The position numbers and the translations under genes are program-made. DNA of 64,000 nt from Acestrorhynchus altus (lineage: Eukaryota > Chordata > Actinopteri > Characiformes > Acestrorhynchidae), in the NCBI GenBank assembly GCA_034509495.1, contig CM067508.1, positions 27,710,297 through 27,774,296 on the forward strand. Direction: 5' to 3'. The notes under the pieces are model-generated. The model was given only the letters and a program-made list of their open reading frames with translations. It was not told the origin of the DNA and did no database searches. Of this stretch, positions 22,835 to 47,319 are shown piece after piece (position 1 is the stretch's first letter; every line of letters begins with the position of its first letter).

Positions 22835-23365
22835 CTACATTAGAGTCAGTATGATCATCTGTTCATACCCCCGAATCGGTATACTCATCTGCTCATATAC
22901 ACCTCCGAATCAGTATACTCATCTGCTCTTACACACCTCCGAATCAGTATACTCATCTGCTCATATACACCTCCGAATCAGTATACTCATCTGCTCTTAC
23001 ACACCTCCGAATCAGTATACTCATCTGCTCTTACACACCCCCAAATCAGTATACTCATCTGCTCATACACACCCCCTAATCAGTATACTCATCTTCTCAT
23101 ATACACCACCAAATCAGTATACTCATCTGCTCATACACACCACCAAATCAGTATACTCATCTGCTCATACACACCACCAAATCAGTATACTCATCTGCTC
23201 TTATACACCCCCAAATCAGTATACTCATCTGCTCTTATACACCCCCAAATCAGTATACTCATCTGCTCATACACACCCCCAAATTGGTATACTCATCTGC
23301 TCATACACACCCCCAAATTGGTATACTCATCTGCTCATACACACCCCCGAATCAATATGCTCAAT
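22835..23365. repeat. 34-bp minisatellite, ~15 units
   Basis: Units of exactly 34 bp built on cagtatactcatctgctcat plus acaccNCCNAAT. Unit starts fall on 22870, 22904, 22938 ... 23346 with no insertions or deletions. Variants (cctccgaatc, caccaaatc, cccaaattgg) cluster in neighbouring units, a sign of local duplication. Confidence 0.95.
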
Positions 23366-23539
23366 CTGCATCAAGCAGATCTATATGATCATAATGAAAT
23401 TAATACATTAACCAATTTAAATACATTAAACAAAATGTACAAGTTGTTTGCAAACCCCTATTAAAACAACAGACAAAAACGCAGCAAAACAAAAAACTAA
23501 AAACCAAAGCAACCTTACACAATGTATTGGGACACCTGC

Positions 23540-24085
23540 TCATTCATTGTTTCTTCTGAAATCAAGCAGCTGGCACACTAACTGTCCCATCCTTAAGCAG
23601 CCAGCACATCATCAGATACTTTTAAACATCCAAAAGCATCAGGCACACCACCCGGCACGTCCTAAAGCAGCTTGTACAAAAACGGCACACAAAGCAGCTC
23701 ATCCTAAAACTGCTGGCACATATTCTTGCACATGCCAATGAAGCTAGCACACCAGAACAGCAACTGACACATCTTAAAGTAGCTGACACATCATCCGGCA
23801 CATCTTGAAGTGGCTGACACACTATCTGGCATATCCTAAAGTAGCAGGCACACAAATGAGTACATCCTTTGCCTGCTGGCACACCATCCAGTACAACAAC
23901 CTGCACATCTTAAAGTATTCAGCACACCATCTAACACATTTTAAAGCGGCCGGCACAACATCAAGCACTCCATCTGTAACATCTTATGGCAGCCAACACA
24001 TCATCTTGCACACCAATCATCACATCTTAAAGCATTTGACATGCCACCCGGCACATCCAAAAGCAGCCGACACATCATCAAGCAA
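23540..24085. repeat. ~31-bp degenerate tandem array
   Basis: Diverged units of the form cacatcttaaagtagctgac + acatcatccgg, with exact 31-bp spacing at 23768, 23799, 23830 and 23861 and insertions elsewhere. It follows the 34-bp array after ~170 bp of unique sequence. Confidence 0.75.
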
Positions 24086-24169
24086 GTGTATTTCTGTTTT
24101 TGTTAAAAAACATAATTTTTGCACACTTCCTTGGTCTTAATGGTAGCATTAAGGGTGCATTGTTGGGTT

Positions 24170-24480
24170 TGGCACGTTTTTACACATTTTGTGTGTTTTT
24201 TATGTATCTGGTGCATTTTTACATATTTTGTGTGATTTTACATGTTTGGATGGTTTTATGTATTTTGTGTGTTTTATTATGTGTTTGGCACATTTTTATG
24301 CATTTTGTGTGATTTTACGCGTCTGGACAGTTTTATGTACTTTGTGCATTTTTTATGTGTCTGGCACATTTTTATGCATTTTGACAATTTTATGCTGCTG
24401 GACTGTTTTTTACGCATTTTGTACACATCTGTTGCGTTTTAACGTAGCTTGCACGTATTTTATGCGTTTGGTGCAAAAAA
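24170..24480. repeat. T-rich ~30-bp degenerate tandem array
   Basis: Repeats of ttttatgcattttgtgtg followed by ttt(t)atgYgtttggcaca. It is strongly T/G-biased on the plus strand. Open frames across it (HILCDFTCLDGF...) are a by-product of the repeat. Confidence 0.65.
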
Positions 24481-24689
24481 AACTGTCTGACGACTGTTTA
24501 TGAATTGAATAGCAGAACAAAGTGAGCGGCTTCTAAACCATGCAGTGGTCAGTGCAGGAAAGTACAGCGACAGTATTATCGGAACCCACCCCCTCCCCTC
24601 CAAGGGGGCCAAACTAGTTGCTGGGGTTCAAGCAGCTGGCAAAATATGAAAGTTGAGTAATCATGAAGCTGAGTTTTGTTTTTTGTTTT

Positions 24690-24774
24690 TCTTCCTTCCT
24701 TACCTCATGTATACTGCTATTGTTTTTCCCAATGAATTTCCCTTTTCCTTTGGGATTGTAATGGATCAATAAAG

Positions 24775-24852
<78 letters not shown>
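24690..24852 (+). repeat. LINE-like 3' tail ending in a (TATC)n microsatellite
   Basis: The motif aatttcccttttcctttggg, then gatcaataaag, runs directly into about 18 TATC units (24775-24852). A 'ttccc...gggattaataaag' end followed by a tetranucleotide tract is typical of fish non-LTR retrotransposon tails. No reverse-transcriptase remnant is visible here. Confidence 0.55.
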
Positions 24853-26553
24853 AACAAAAATGATCACTTACACTGGATACTTGTTAAAAATGTTTAAAAT
24901 TGTGAAATTAAGCATCAGGTAGGTTTATAGTTTTTTTTCGACAAATGAGTGCTTTTTTGCATAGCATGGGAGTGTTCACATTTAAATATTTCTTCTTTTA
25001 ATAACTTAAGCTACATATTTTTAAAATTTGATATAAAGTGTGGCTGTACTTAAACAGTGTGGCAGTATGTCTTTGCTGTCTATGCTGTAAATCATCTGTA
25101 GTTTGTTCTTATTTATTTTATTTAACTGTGCATTCTGTCTCCATATTCATAATGTTATATTTACTAGTATATAACGTTCTGGGTCCCCAGCTCTGATACA
25201 ACGGCTAAAACCCAGAGAGAACATGACCAATTTAGCGCATTAGACTGCTGACCCACTCGCTGCCCTTAATGTAAGATAATATCGATGCATGACAACCTAT
25301 AGAGGCGCTGCTGCCTTAAAAGCTCTCAAGAATGCAAGAACACAGTTAACAAGAATGATAAATGTTCCTGGATGTTTTCTTCTTATGCCTCCAAGACCGA
25401 GGATGCATTGATTGGTGTCTTTCTGACCAGCCACAGTTGTACATTTAAGTGATCATATTTTAAATAAACCTGTGAGAAATGAGTTGTCAAATCTTAATTC
25501 ATTTGAGAAAACAATTACTGTTTATTCTGTTGTGCCGTGAGGTTTGTATGCCCTCCTGTAGTTTTAGTTTAGCTGCTACACAACACATTTCAATAGTCCA
25601 CTGTCCTTGTGTTCTGGTGAGTTTGTTCTTGCAAGGTGACTCAGGAATGTTCTCCCCAAGAACACAAGTCCATTCTTAGCACTCTTGATATTGAGAAACA
25701 ACCCTTGTCCTGGCACTCAACATGTGGAGTACTTGTGTGTTTTCAGTAAAGGCCCTGCCTCTCAACAAAAAGAGCCAATCAGTTATCTGGTTACAGATAA
25801 AGTCCCACCTTTCACCTAAAAGAGCCAATCAGTTTGCTGTCAGAGATGGTTGGAGGAGCTAGTAGGGAATCCTTCTACCATGAAGGAGGAGATCTCTTTC
25901 TATTGTGCATTATTGAGGCAAACAGTACAAACTATTCATGAAAGTTTTGATATTTTGATTTTAAAATATGTTTTGGAAACTGTAATTGCTCCTTCAGCTT
26001 CCAGTATTCATTCATGGAGATTCATGCTGACTGACTGAGTTATACGTTATTTGAATGCTTTTATTAACCTGTATGAAAACTCATGCCAGCAACATGCCAG
26101 CAGATAAAGGCTGATGATTGATGAAGGTAAAATTAACCTACTGACATGAATGGATGGCTTGTTGGGATTTGTTTATGTCTGTATAGTCCACAGATACCAG
26201 TTTTTAAGTTGATTATAAGTTGATTATTCCACTACCTGTAGATGGAGATATGATTATTCTGTAAAGGCAGCAGGTTCTCCAGAGGACAGAGGATTTTTAC
26301 AGGCTAAATAAAACACTTATTAATACTTGTTGAGTTCTTGTTGCTAAAGGCAGGAAAGAGGGAGAAAAGGGATTGAAGAATTAGGTCTATGGAAGCATAC
26401 TGCTGCCAAGTAAAAGAAGAAAAAAATACCTTAAGCATGTAATTTTTATATTATGTCAGAATTATGAGATAAACATCTCATAATAATCTCATTATTATGA
26501 GATATTATCTTGTAAAAGCAACATATAATGTTAGAATTATGACATACAATATA

Positions 26554-26677
26554 AATACTGCATCTGGTAGTCCACAGCCATGTTTAATAAAAAACGAAAT
26601 ATGAAACTGTCTCGTAATTACGAGATAAAGATCTCATAATTATGAGTCAGTGCTGTGGGCTACCAAATGCAGTATTT
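26554..26677. mobile_element. Palindromic MITE-like element
   Basis: Left arm aatactgcatctggtagtcc and acagc is the imperfect inverse of right arm gctgtgggctaccaaatgca plus gtatt. Between and beside the arms are repeats of atctcataattatgag. This is a foldback element; the family is not identified. Confidence 0.55.
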
Positions 26678-26869
26678 ACAACATTTTGTCATAATAAAGA
26701 CATTTTATGTCATTTGTATGACATATCACATAATATTGAGATACTTTCTGTAATACTAATATTTTACTGAAACGTTTTTTAAAACTATACTTGGTAGCAG
26801 TACACTTCTGTACAGTTCTGATTGAGGCAGAAGAAAGACAGCCAGTGAGCGCTGTTTACAACAGATAGA

Positions 26870-26954
26870 TTAGATTAGATTACAATGGATTAGATTAGAT
26901 TAGATTAGATTAGATTAGATTAGATGGATGGATGGATGGATGGATGGATGGATG

Positions 26955-27048
<94 letters not shown>

Positions 27049-27093
27049 GGGAAATTATGGTTCCAACAGCAGCATCAATACAGACAGACAGAG

Positions 27094-27159
<66 letters not shown>

Positions 27160-27165
27160 TAGTAG
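26870..27165. repeat. Compound microsatellite (TTAGA)n-(TGGA)n-(TAGA)n ... (AAT)n
   Basis: Pentanucleotide TTAGA from 26876, TGGA from about 26922, TAGA from about 26956 to 27047, then gggaaatt, which is the reverse of a LINE tail, and an AAT tract from 27093. It reads as a minus-strand LINE tail plus slipped microsatellites. Confidence 0.85.
26871..26880. repeat. Start of TTAGA microsatellite
   Basis: First short run of ttaga, interrupted by 'ttacaatgga' before the long tract. Confidence 0.4.
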
Positions 27166-27309
27166 TAGTAAAACACTGTAGAAAAATAGACAATATATAC
27201 AATATAGAGACTATATTAGAATATACTATATAGAGAGTATATGAAAAGACCTGTAGGAGGGGGTACTGCACATTATTGCACATAGATACTAATAGACATA
27301 ACCTGACAG

Positions 27310-27336
27310 TACATTACATTACATTACATTACATTA
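27310..27336. repeat. (ACATT)n microsatellite
   Basis: Five tandem units of tacat/acatt. Confidence 0.8.
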
Positions 27337-27484
27337 CTTAGATCTCTGCTTGGTCTGTAGCTCTTGTTAGTGGATGGACAGTAGATAAATCCTTATAAGA
27401 TCTGTATTTAAAACAAACTTGGACATGTCTCTTAAAATATGCTGCTAGGAGGCAATATCTCCAAACTGTTAGTCAAATCAAATC

Positions 27485-27660
27485 CAATCAAAATTGATTT
27501 ATATAGCGCTGATATCACAGAACAGATTTAGAGAAAGCCAAAGGGCCAGAGTGGCAAGAAAACACTTGGAGCTGGACGAAGAAACCTTGGGAGGAACCAG
27601 GCTCACAAGGGGGACCCCTCCTCCTCTGGTCAGCTGGTTCTGGTTCTGTGAGCTATGTCT
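27485..27660. repeat. Dispersed fish repeat (copies also near 55.85 and 63.92 kb)
   Basis: It runs from ttgatttatatagcgctgat through gaagaaaccttgggaggaac to ctcctcctctggtcagctgg. The start resembles 55850-55912 (aaaattgat...gttgtcacagagcagcttta). The middle is matched in reverse by 63922-64000 (ggttcctctcaaggtttcat). The element family is not identified. Confidence 0.6.
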
Positions 27661-28234
27661 TCTTTTGGATCCCTACAGAACCCTGTTTGTAACAGAAACA
27701 TCAACGTGGAGAACTTTTGTATCAGGTGAAGGTTCTTTAATCCTTTAAAATGCCCCTTTAAATGGCACTGGGCCTGACCCACACTCACATTTACATACAT
27801 GTTTTTCTTATACTTCAATTCTGTAAAATTGTATTGAATGGTATTCTGTCCAGTGAGGTTGTGGAGCAGCTGCTGGCTAACATTTCTCTGATGAACCACT
27901 AGATGTCACACTGATCCTTAAGAATGTCCAGTCCATTGACCAGTCTGCTAAGCACAGTGTCACACTGAACACAATGCACTGTGGAACAAAACAAACCACA
28001 GAGAATAATATGATACATTCATTCAAGCTCTCTTTCAAACAACAGTGTGCTGAAAAAAAGATGTGCAGCAAAGCCAGAAGATAAGAAACCAGATTAATTC
28101 AAAGTTATTCAGGCTTCTTAAACTATCCAGCTTTTTGCTCAGTTTTTCACTGATTTCTTGTTCCCATTCGAATAAATGGGCCATAAAAATCCACCTTACT
28201 GATGTCACAATTATACAGATACAGTATTCACACC

Positions 28235-29190
28235 AATCAACCACATGAGGTACCACAGCAACCACATAGCATCACCCTAGCAACCACCTGGCAACTATGA
28301 AGCAACCCCACAACAACCACCTGGGATACCAAAGCAACATGCTAGCAACCACTATGGAAGCAAGTCCATAGCAAGTCTCTTGCAACACCATAGCAACCAC
28401 CTGGGATAGCATAGCAGTCAATTAACAACACCATGGCAGCCACCTAGCAACACCAAATGAAACACCTAGCAATCCCTTAGCAACACCATAGCAACAGCAT
28501 GGAAACCAATAGAAACACCATAGCAACAGCATAGCAATATCTTAGGAACAAGTAAGCAAGTCCATAGCAAGCACCTTTCAACACCATAGCAACCATCTGG
28601 AATAGCATTGCAATGATCTAGCAACACAATGGCAACCTAGCAACAACATACCAAGCACCTACCAATCAGTTAGCAAAACCACAGCAACCACTGAGCACCT
28701 GTAATACCTTATAAATGTCTAGGGACATGTCTTAGGAATCATTAACCAACTTTGTAGCAACCACCTGGGATAGCACAGCAATTATCTAAGAACACCATAG
28801 CAACCAATAGCAGCCACCTGTAATACCTTAACAAATGCCTAGCAACACCCTAGGAACCACTAAACAACTCTGTAGCAACACCTTGAATAGTACAGCAATT
28901 TTCTAGGCACACCATAGCAACCACTGAGCACTGCATATCAGCCCCCCTAGGAACCACTAAGCAACTCCATAGCAAACAGCTTTGAACACCATAGAAACCA
29001 CCTGGGATAGCATAGCAATTATTTAGTAATACAGTGGCAACCACCTAGCAACACCATATCAAACACCAACCAAGCACTTAGCAACACCATAGCAAACGTC
29101 TAGCAACTACATAGCAGCCACCAGTACCTTAACAAAGTCACCCTAGGAACCACTAAGCAACTCCAAAGCAACCACTTAGCTAAAACAATT
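28235..29190. repeat. Degenerate tandem array of CCATAGCAAC-type units (~950 bp)
   Basis: Short phrases (agcaaccacctgggatagca, agcaacaccatagcaacc, cctaggaaccactaagcaac) recur with variable order and length. At least seven exact CCATAGCAAC copies occur plus many near copies. The reverse, GTTGCTATGG, equals an RFX X-box half-site. It ends about 1 kb upstream of the slc17a8 start codon. Confidence 0.85.
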
Positions 29191-29199
29191 TCACCATAG

Positions 29200-30232
29200 T
29201 GATCACATAGTTTTGACATTGTTTAAGGGTGTGAACCATTAGGATGTGCAATGTTTTCTTCAGGAAATGCACATTTCTAATTTATCCTATTCTCCATAGC
29301 AGTTGCTTTAAGAATGAAAGAGGATGCTTATTGCATGAGAGACTGGGATGACAGTATAATTCATTTCTGGCTGACTACTGCAGCACCAAAGGCCAAAGGC
29401 AGTTCTCTGAACAGCCCTGCACTGAAACCCTTAGAGATCAGCACACCGCCACACACATGATCAATCATTTAAACCCAAATTTCTGAATTTTTTACACATG
29501 CTACATTTTTGATCGCTGTCAGATAAGGAATGGGCACATGAACTGTAACATTGGTCACAAACAAAAGACCAAAAGCTTGTGCACACAACCGAAAACCTCG
29601 CTTCAGTGTTTGATTGTTGATTGCGATACTTTTGACCCGCAGTGGCCTTGCTACACTAACACAGGAGGGCAGTGAGTCTGGGAGCAGAAAGCTGTGTCTC
29701 TGGTTACACCCGCTCATATCGTCCAACAGTGATCCTACCTGAACTAACTTCACCTTCAATCTTTAATGACCTGAGCCTGCCTGTCTGTCTTACTGCCCTG
29801 CTCTAGTTGGGACAGGCTCTGGAGGGTGGGGTTGGGATAGGTTGGCAGGTATCCTCAGTTCCTTTTGGGGCTGTGAGAAGTAAAGACTATGCCGGCATCT
29901 TTCCACCACTGTTATGTGTAGACACATTCTGCACTGAGGAGTGATTGAAAGACATCAGGCATCTTGCTGCCAAATCAAGACCTACTGGATGTGCTTCTTT
30001 ACACCCATGCCAAACGAAGGAGAGTAGACGGACACCCCGTTACATCCCCATCGCCAGTGCCTCCAGCAAGTCCCTCCTCTCCCCTTGTGTCAGCATCCTA
30101 CCTCCCCTTCCAGCACACCTCAGTCAGCCCACAGCCAGGAGGAGGATGTGCATCAATGCCTAGTGGACATCTCACCTGTTTGGCAAGGCAAGAGCCAGGT
30201 CTGTAAAAGAGCAGCCAGAAGGAAGGGGAGAG
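29200..30232 (+). promoter_or_regulatory. Probable slc17a8 promoter and 5'UTR
   Basis: Non-repetitive sequence directly upstream of the slc17a8 ATG. It contains a C-rich region (30030-30130) and an AG-rich leader just before the start codon (ggaaggggagagATG). No clear TATA box or transcription start can be assigned; an untranslated exon further upstream is possible. Confidence 0.35.
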
Positions 30233-43604
<13,372 letters not shown>

Positions 43605-46500
43605 CACTTCATGGATTCACCACGAGTCCGGGACTGCCCTCACCTCACTGGTGTGATTCTGAGGTGAAGATCGTTGAGTATCTGTTAAAATAAGCTCCCC
43701 ACTCCATCAATCCATGGGATGTTACTCACGTGACTGCAATATATCAAGAGTTTTTTTTGCAAATCAGTATATTTTGACTCCCAACTTACCATTCCATGCC
43801 ATTCTGGTACTGCATGAAACCTATCAATTAAGTGAAAGTGGGATATTGGTGTCTGTTGCCGTGTGATGGACATTATGTTGATTATGTGAAGGAGGTTTAC
43901 ATGCCCTGCCTGTTTCTTCAGAAAATGAAATTGCTGAAAAGAAGGCAAACATGATGCATCTTGTTTAAATTCATTTAAATTTTTATGCCTATTGTTGTTA
44001 GTCTGTGGTTTGCAATCCTGACTCTGGAGTAACCCTTGCCCTTCTTTCAACACACCTGCACTGTTAAAACAAAACAAAACGTGTGTGTGTGTGTGTGCGT
44101 GTGCGTGTGTTTAAGGCAGTAGTACTTTTAGGTTCCTGTAGATGGTGTTGCAGTTGGATGCTCAGGTTATAAATAGCTGCAGGGTGTGCAATGGGATTAA
44201 AGGCCATAGGCCATAGTGAAGGAATTAGCTAAGTGGATGTGTATGGTCATACAGGTCTTCCAGTAAAAAAAAAATCCCAGTCTACATACAATCCCTGTGA
44301 GTGTTCTTTCAGAAATTGTTTGTGAATGACTTCAGTTGACTTCTAGATACATATCTTATTCTGGAAATTCTTGCTGTCAGTTTGTCTTTCAACCACAATT
44401 CTGAGGAACATTTCCTGTAGACTGGGATTTCTGCCGCTGCTGGTAGACATATATGAGCGCACACCTTGATATCTTTAAACTCTGTTAATTTCTTTATTCT
44501 GTTGCCTTTGGCACCCCCAAATGCAATCACCCCTTTTGCCAATCATTAACATCTGGTTTGTGACCCATTTTTTACACATCAAATGAGACATTCACTACAC
44601 TGTACCACCTCTTCTCAGTCTATGAATCCTGTTGCACACCCTGCATGCATTTATAGCCCAATCGTCCTTATGCCACGCCGTCTGCAGGAGCCTGAAGTCA
44701 CTTAAACATGCAAGGTGCTAATCTTTTGTCTGGTAAGTTTCACTTGAAACATTTTGGTAACCCCTTATCAAAACCCCTGTTACTGTGAATAGACAAGCAA
44801 GTTAAGGATGAGCTGATTTTCAAAAGGCATAATTTAATGAAACCTTTTTTTATATGTTAAGCAAATTACTTGTATTACCATTTCAAAATAACAAAAAAGT
44901 AAAGGAGATGAGTCAAAAGTTTGGGCACTGTGACTGGTCAGTACTTAATAACATCCACTTAGGCAAGTTAAACAAGTCTTTACCCATTTTTCCTTGCTGA
45001 AGACTTGAGGTCTATCCACAGACTTTTCCTTTTGTTTGGGCTGGGGGACTGAAAATTCTTGGGGTGTGCCAACTCTAAAACTGTACAGAACAAAAATAAT
45101 GCACCACTTTTGCTTCAAATGTTGAATCAAATCAGTTTCATTTTCAACTTCCTGCCTTTTGAAGATCCGTTTATCTTGTACTGATTAAACTATTTACTGT
45201 AACAGAAAATTTGACCCATTAAACCTCCAAAAGGGTAAGTCACATGGTTGACTTAAAATTTTAGTTGATTGAACATCATGTAATAGGTTTACATGACAGA
45301 ATGCAGGGTTTGGATTCTGTTAACTTGGTATTTGATGTTCAATTAACACAAACTTTCAGGTCAGCCACAAATGACTAATAAGTACACTGTACACATTTTA
45401 TCTTTCTCACACTCATTCTCCTTGAAGCATTTGGCTAAAGCAAGTGATTTGTCCAACAAAAATGATTTTATACTTATTAATGACACTTTTGCTTCTCTGA
45501 ATCTAGCAAGTGCAAGCCAGAGTGGTTAAAGCTTCAGTTCTGCCACATCGATAACTCCTCAGTTATATCACGTTGGGCAGCAACCTTACAAATGGTCAGC
45601 CAGGCAACATACAAAGCAGAGAAACCTCTGATTGGCTGTATCTTCACTGCTTGACCCAGACATTCATTCTCATCCCCAAACATCATTTTTCAAATGGGCT
45701 TACTGGGTGGGAGTCCCAGTGATACTGGGGGTGCACGTACTCTTTAAACAACTTTGCAAAACTTGTCTATTTGTGCGCTCTTGAGGCAGATTGTAATGGA
45801 CATGAAAATGTCATTTAATCAGAAGAAAAACACTATGAAGGCCAACAAGTGTAAGTTCAAGATTTTTGCTCAGTGTGGCCCAACGAAGCAGCCAAATTTG
45901 CAAGCCATCCCTTCCACAGAGTGGACAGTGAAAGAAAGGGGTAGGGCAGGAGTACTCCAAACCCAGGCTTGGGAAGCACTGTTGTAAGCTATGCAATAAA
46001 AGGCAAATATTGAATGTGTGAAAAATCCTGTAGGAATAGTTTGAGAGGATTGTGTTGAGCATGCATGTTGCTGGACAGCCTCAACTGACCATCAAATCAC
46101 CTTCATTACATTCCCTACCACCACTTCATGTTATGGTTTAGTGTTATGCTCTGGAATGTATGTGACTGGTTGGAAGAACAAGGAAGAAGGAACACTGAAT
46201 CCATTAAAACACGGCATTCCAATTCAGTTCAAGGATTGCATTTGTGGAAATCCGGAAAGACTCTTGCTGTGAAATCTGAAATGTAGTCTGAAATTGTGGG
46301 TTCTTTTAAATTCGTTAGCACGGTGTTCAAAACCAGCAATGTGCCTCTTTTTTTTTTTTTTGGAAGCACAGCTTCAATCTATTATCAAAGAGATTTTATT
46401 GCATAAATGGATATAAAGGCATTTATTTCTGTAACTACAGCTTTTACTGTGTGTATCAACATTTAATTTGAGGAGAATAAAGTAGATGTTTTCAAATGCC
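43605..46500 (+). other. slc17a8 3'UTR candidate region
   Basis: The 3'UTR starts at 43605. Possible poly(A) signals are ATTAAA at 44196 and AATAAA at 45995 and 46476; none can be chosen from sequence alone. A (GT)n tract lies at 44081-44110. From about 44.85 kb the sequence looks like diverged repeat DNA, so the shortest option may be the real one. Confidence 0.4.
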
Positions 46501-47036
46501 ATTTTTAAACATCATGTATTTGTCCAGTTCAGTCCAGTTCTACAGCATTACCGTGTGACCATCCTTGGTGATGGCAGCATTTACAGAAGGTCCGTTAGTG
46601 TTTTTAGTATGTTTTACACTATTAATGAGCCGAGTGTGGAAAGAGTGATGCTGGAGTAACTGGAGCCGCTATCTGTTCTAGCTGTTCACGTTATCGTTCT
46701 TCTCTGGCGGAGAGCGGCTGAGCTTGTTTATGCTGACTTGCTTAAATTGGCTCACTTCGTCATTGTTAAGAGCTGACAGAACTGCTGCTTTCTGTCATGT
46801 AGATGCAAACATCCTTCACTTTATCGCTCTAAAGCTACACGGACTCTTCTCAGAAAGCATCACTGTATTCATATACGCTGAATAAGTGTGGGTTCCTGTA
46901 GTGAACAGTGTGCAAACTGCATGTGTCCTCATTCTTAAGTCTAGGATTGAGAATTTGTGTCTCATACAGTAAAAAGTTAAATGGTGAAGCGACTGTATGC
47001 AGAACATCTTTAACTGAACGTTTGCTCAGTCAAATA

Positions 47037-47319
47037 TAGGCCTGTCATGATAATTACATTATCGACTTATCGTACAATGAATGGCAGTGTTGGTCAATTT
47101 TGCTCACTCTAATATCACCCATTACTTTTGAGTTTTATTCGCATATAATATTTAACAAAGGTTATATTCCAGTTCTTGTGTCTGAAAAGATCATAGCTCC
47201 TTATTATTATGCTGTTAGGTTATAATTACATCAGTGGTCTTAAAATGACAATAATATTGCGTATCGCAATTAACTCTGGAACAAAATATAATTAAAAAAA
47301 AGGTTATTGGACAGACCTA
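47037..47319. mobile_element. MITE with ~20 bp terminal inverted repeats
   Basis: Left end taggcctgtcatgataatt; right end aaggttattggacagaccta, its imperfect inverse. 283 bp, AT-rich interior, no coding sequence. It resembles fish hAT-like foldback repeats ('aggcctgtca...'). Confidence 0.55.

Larger units (their letters stand above)
21360..22850. promoter_or_regulatory. CpG island / bmal2 promoter region
   Basis: This is the only long stretch with dense CpG in an otherwise AT-rich window. It spans exon 1 of bmal2 and ~700 bp upstream of its ATG, as expected for a ubiquitously active vertebrate promoter. It includes GC-rich short tandem repeats (21781-21900 and 22459-22520), several CCAAT boxes (22648, 22661, 22727) and the RORE at 22003. 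No TATA box is evident. The exact transcription start cannot be read from sequence. Confidence 0.8.
22166..30232. other. Head-to-head interval between bmal2 and slc17a8 start codons (~8.1 kb)
   Basis: No coding exon recognised. Contents in order: bmal2 promoter CpG island (to ~22.85 kb); three abutting minisatellite-like arrays (22.83-24.48 kb); a LINE tail with a TATC tract (24.7 kb); mostly unique AT-rich DNA (24.9-26.4 kb); a palindromic MITE (26.55 kb); compound microsatellites (26.87-27.16 kb); a dispersed fish repeat (27.5 kb); the CCATAGCAAC array (28.2-29.2 kb); then probable slc17a8 promoter/5'UTR (29.2-30.2 kb). Confidence 0.75.

Noticed and set aside
22367..22843. 158-codon plus frame upstream of bmal2
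   Set aside because: Pro/Arg-rich translation of a CpG island with short repeats; no homology seen.
22835..23365. CRISPR-like array
   Set aside because: Units are contiguous with no unique spacers, and this is a vertebrate genome.
22851..23411. 186-codon open frame over the 34-bp array
   Set aside because: It is an arithmetic result of a stop-free 34-bp unit; there are no splice or start features, and the peptide merely repeats the unit.
23622..23906. 94-codon Cys-rich minus frame
   Set aside because: It is produced by the 31-bp degenerate array; Cys spacing follows the repeat, not a domain.
26915..27283. 122-codon minus frame (Leu/Ser/Ile-Tyr repeats)
   Set aside because: Direct translation of GATA/AAT microsatellites.
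29945..30206. Open frames in the slc17a8 leader
   Set aside because: They overlap the presumed 5'UTR, lack recognisable homology and stop before the real start; at most uORFs.
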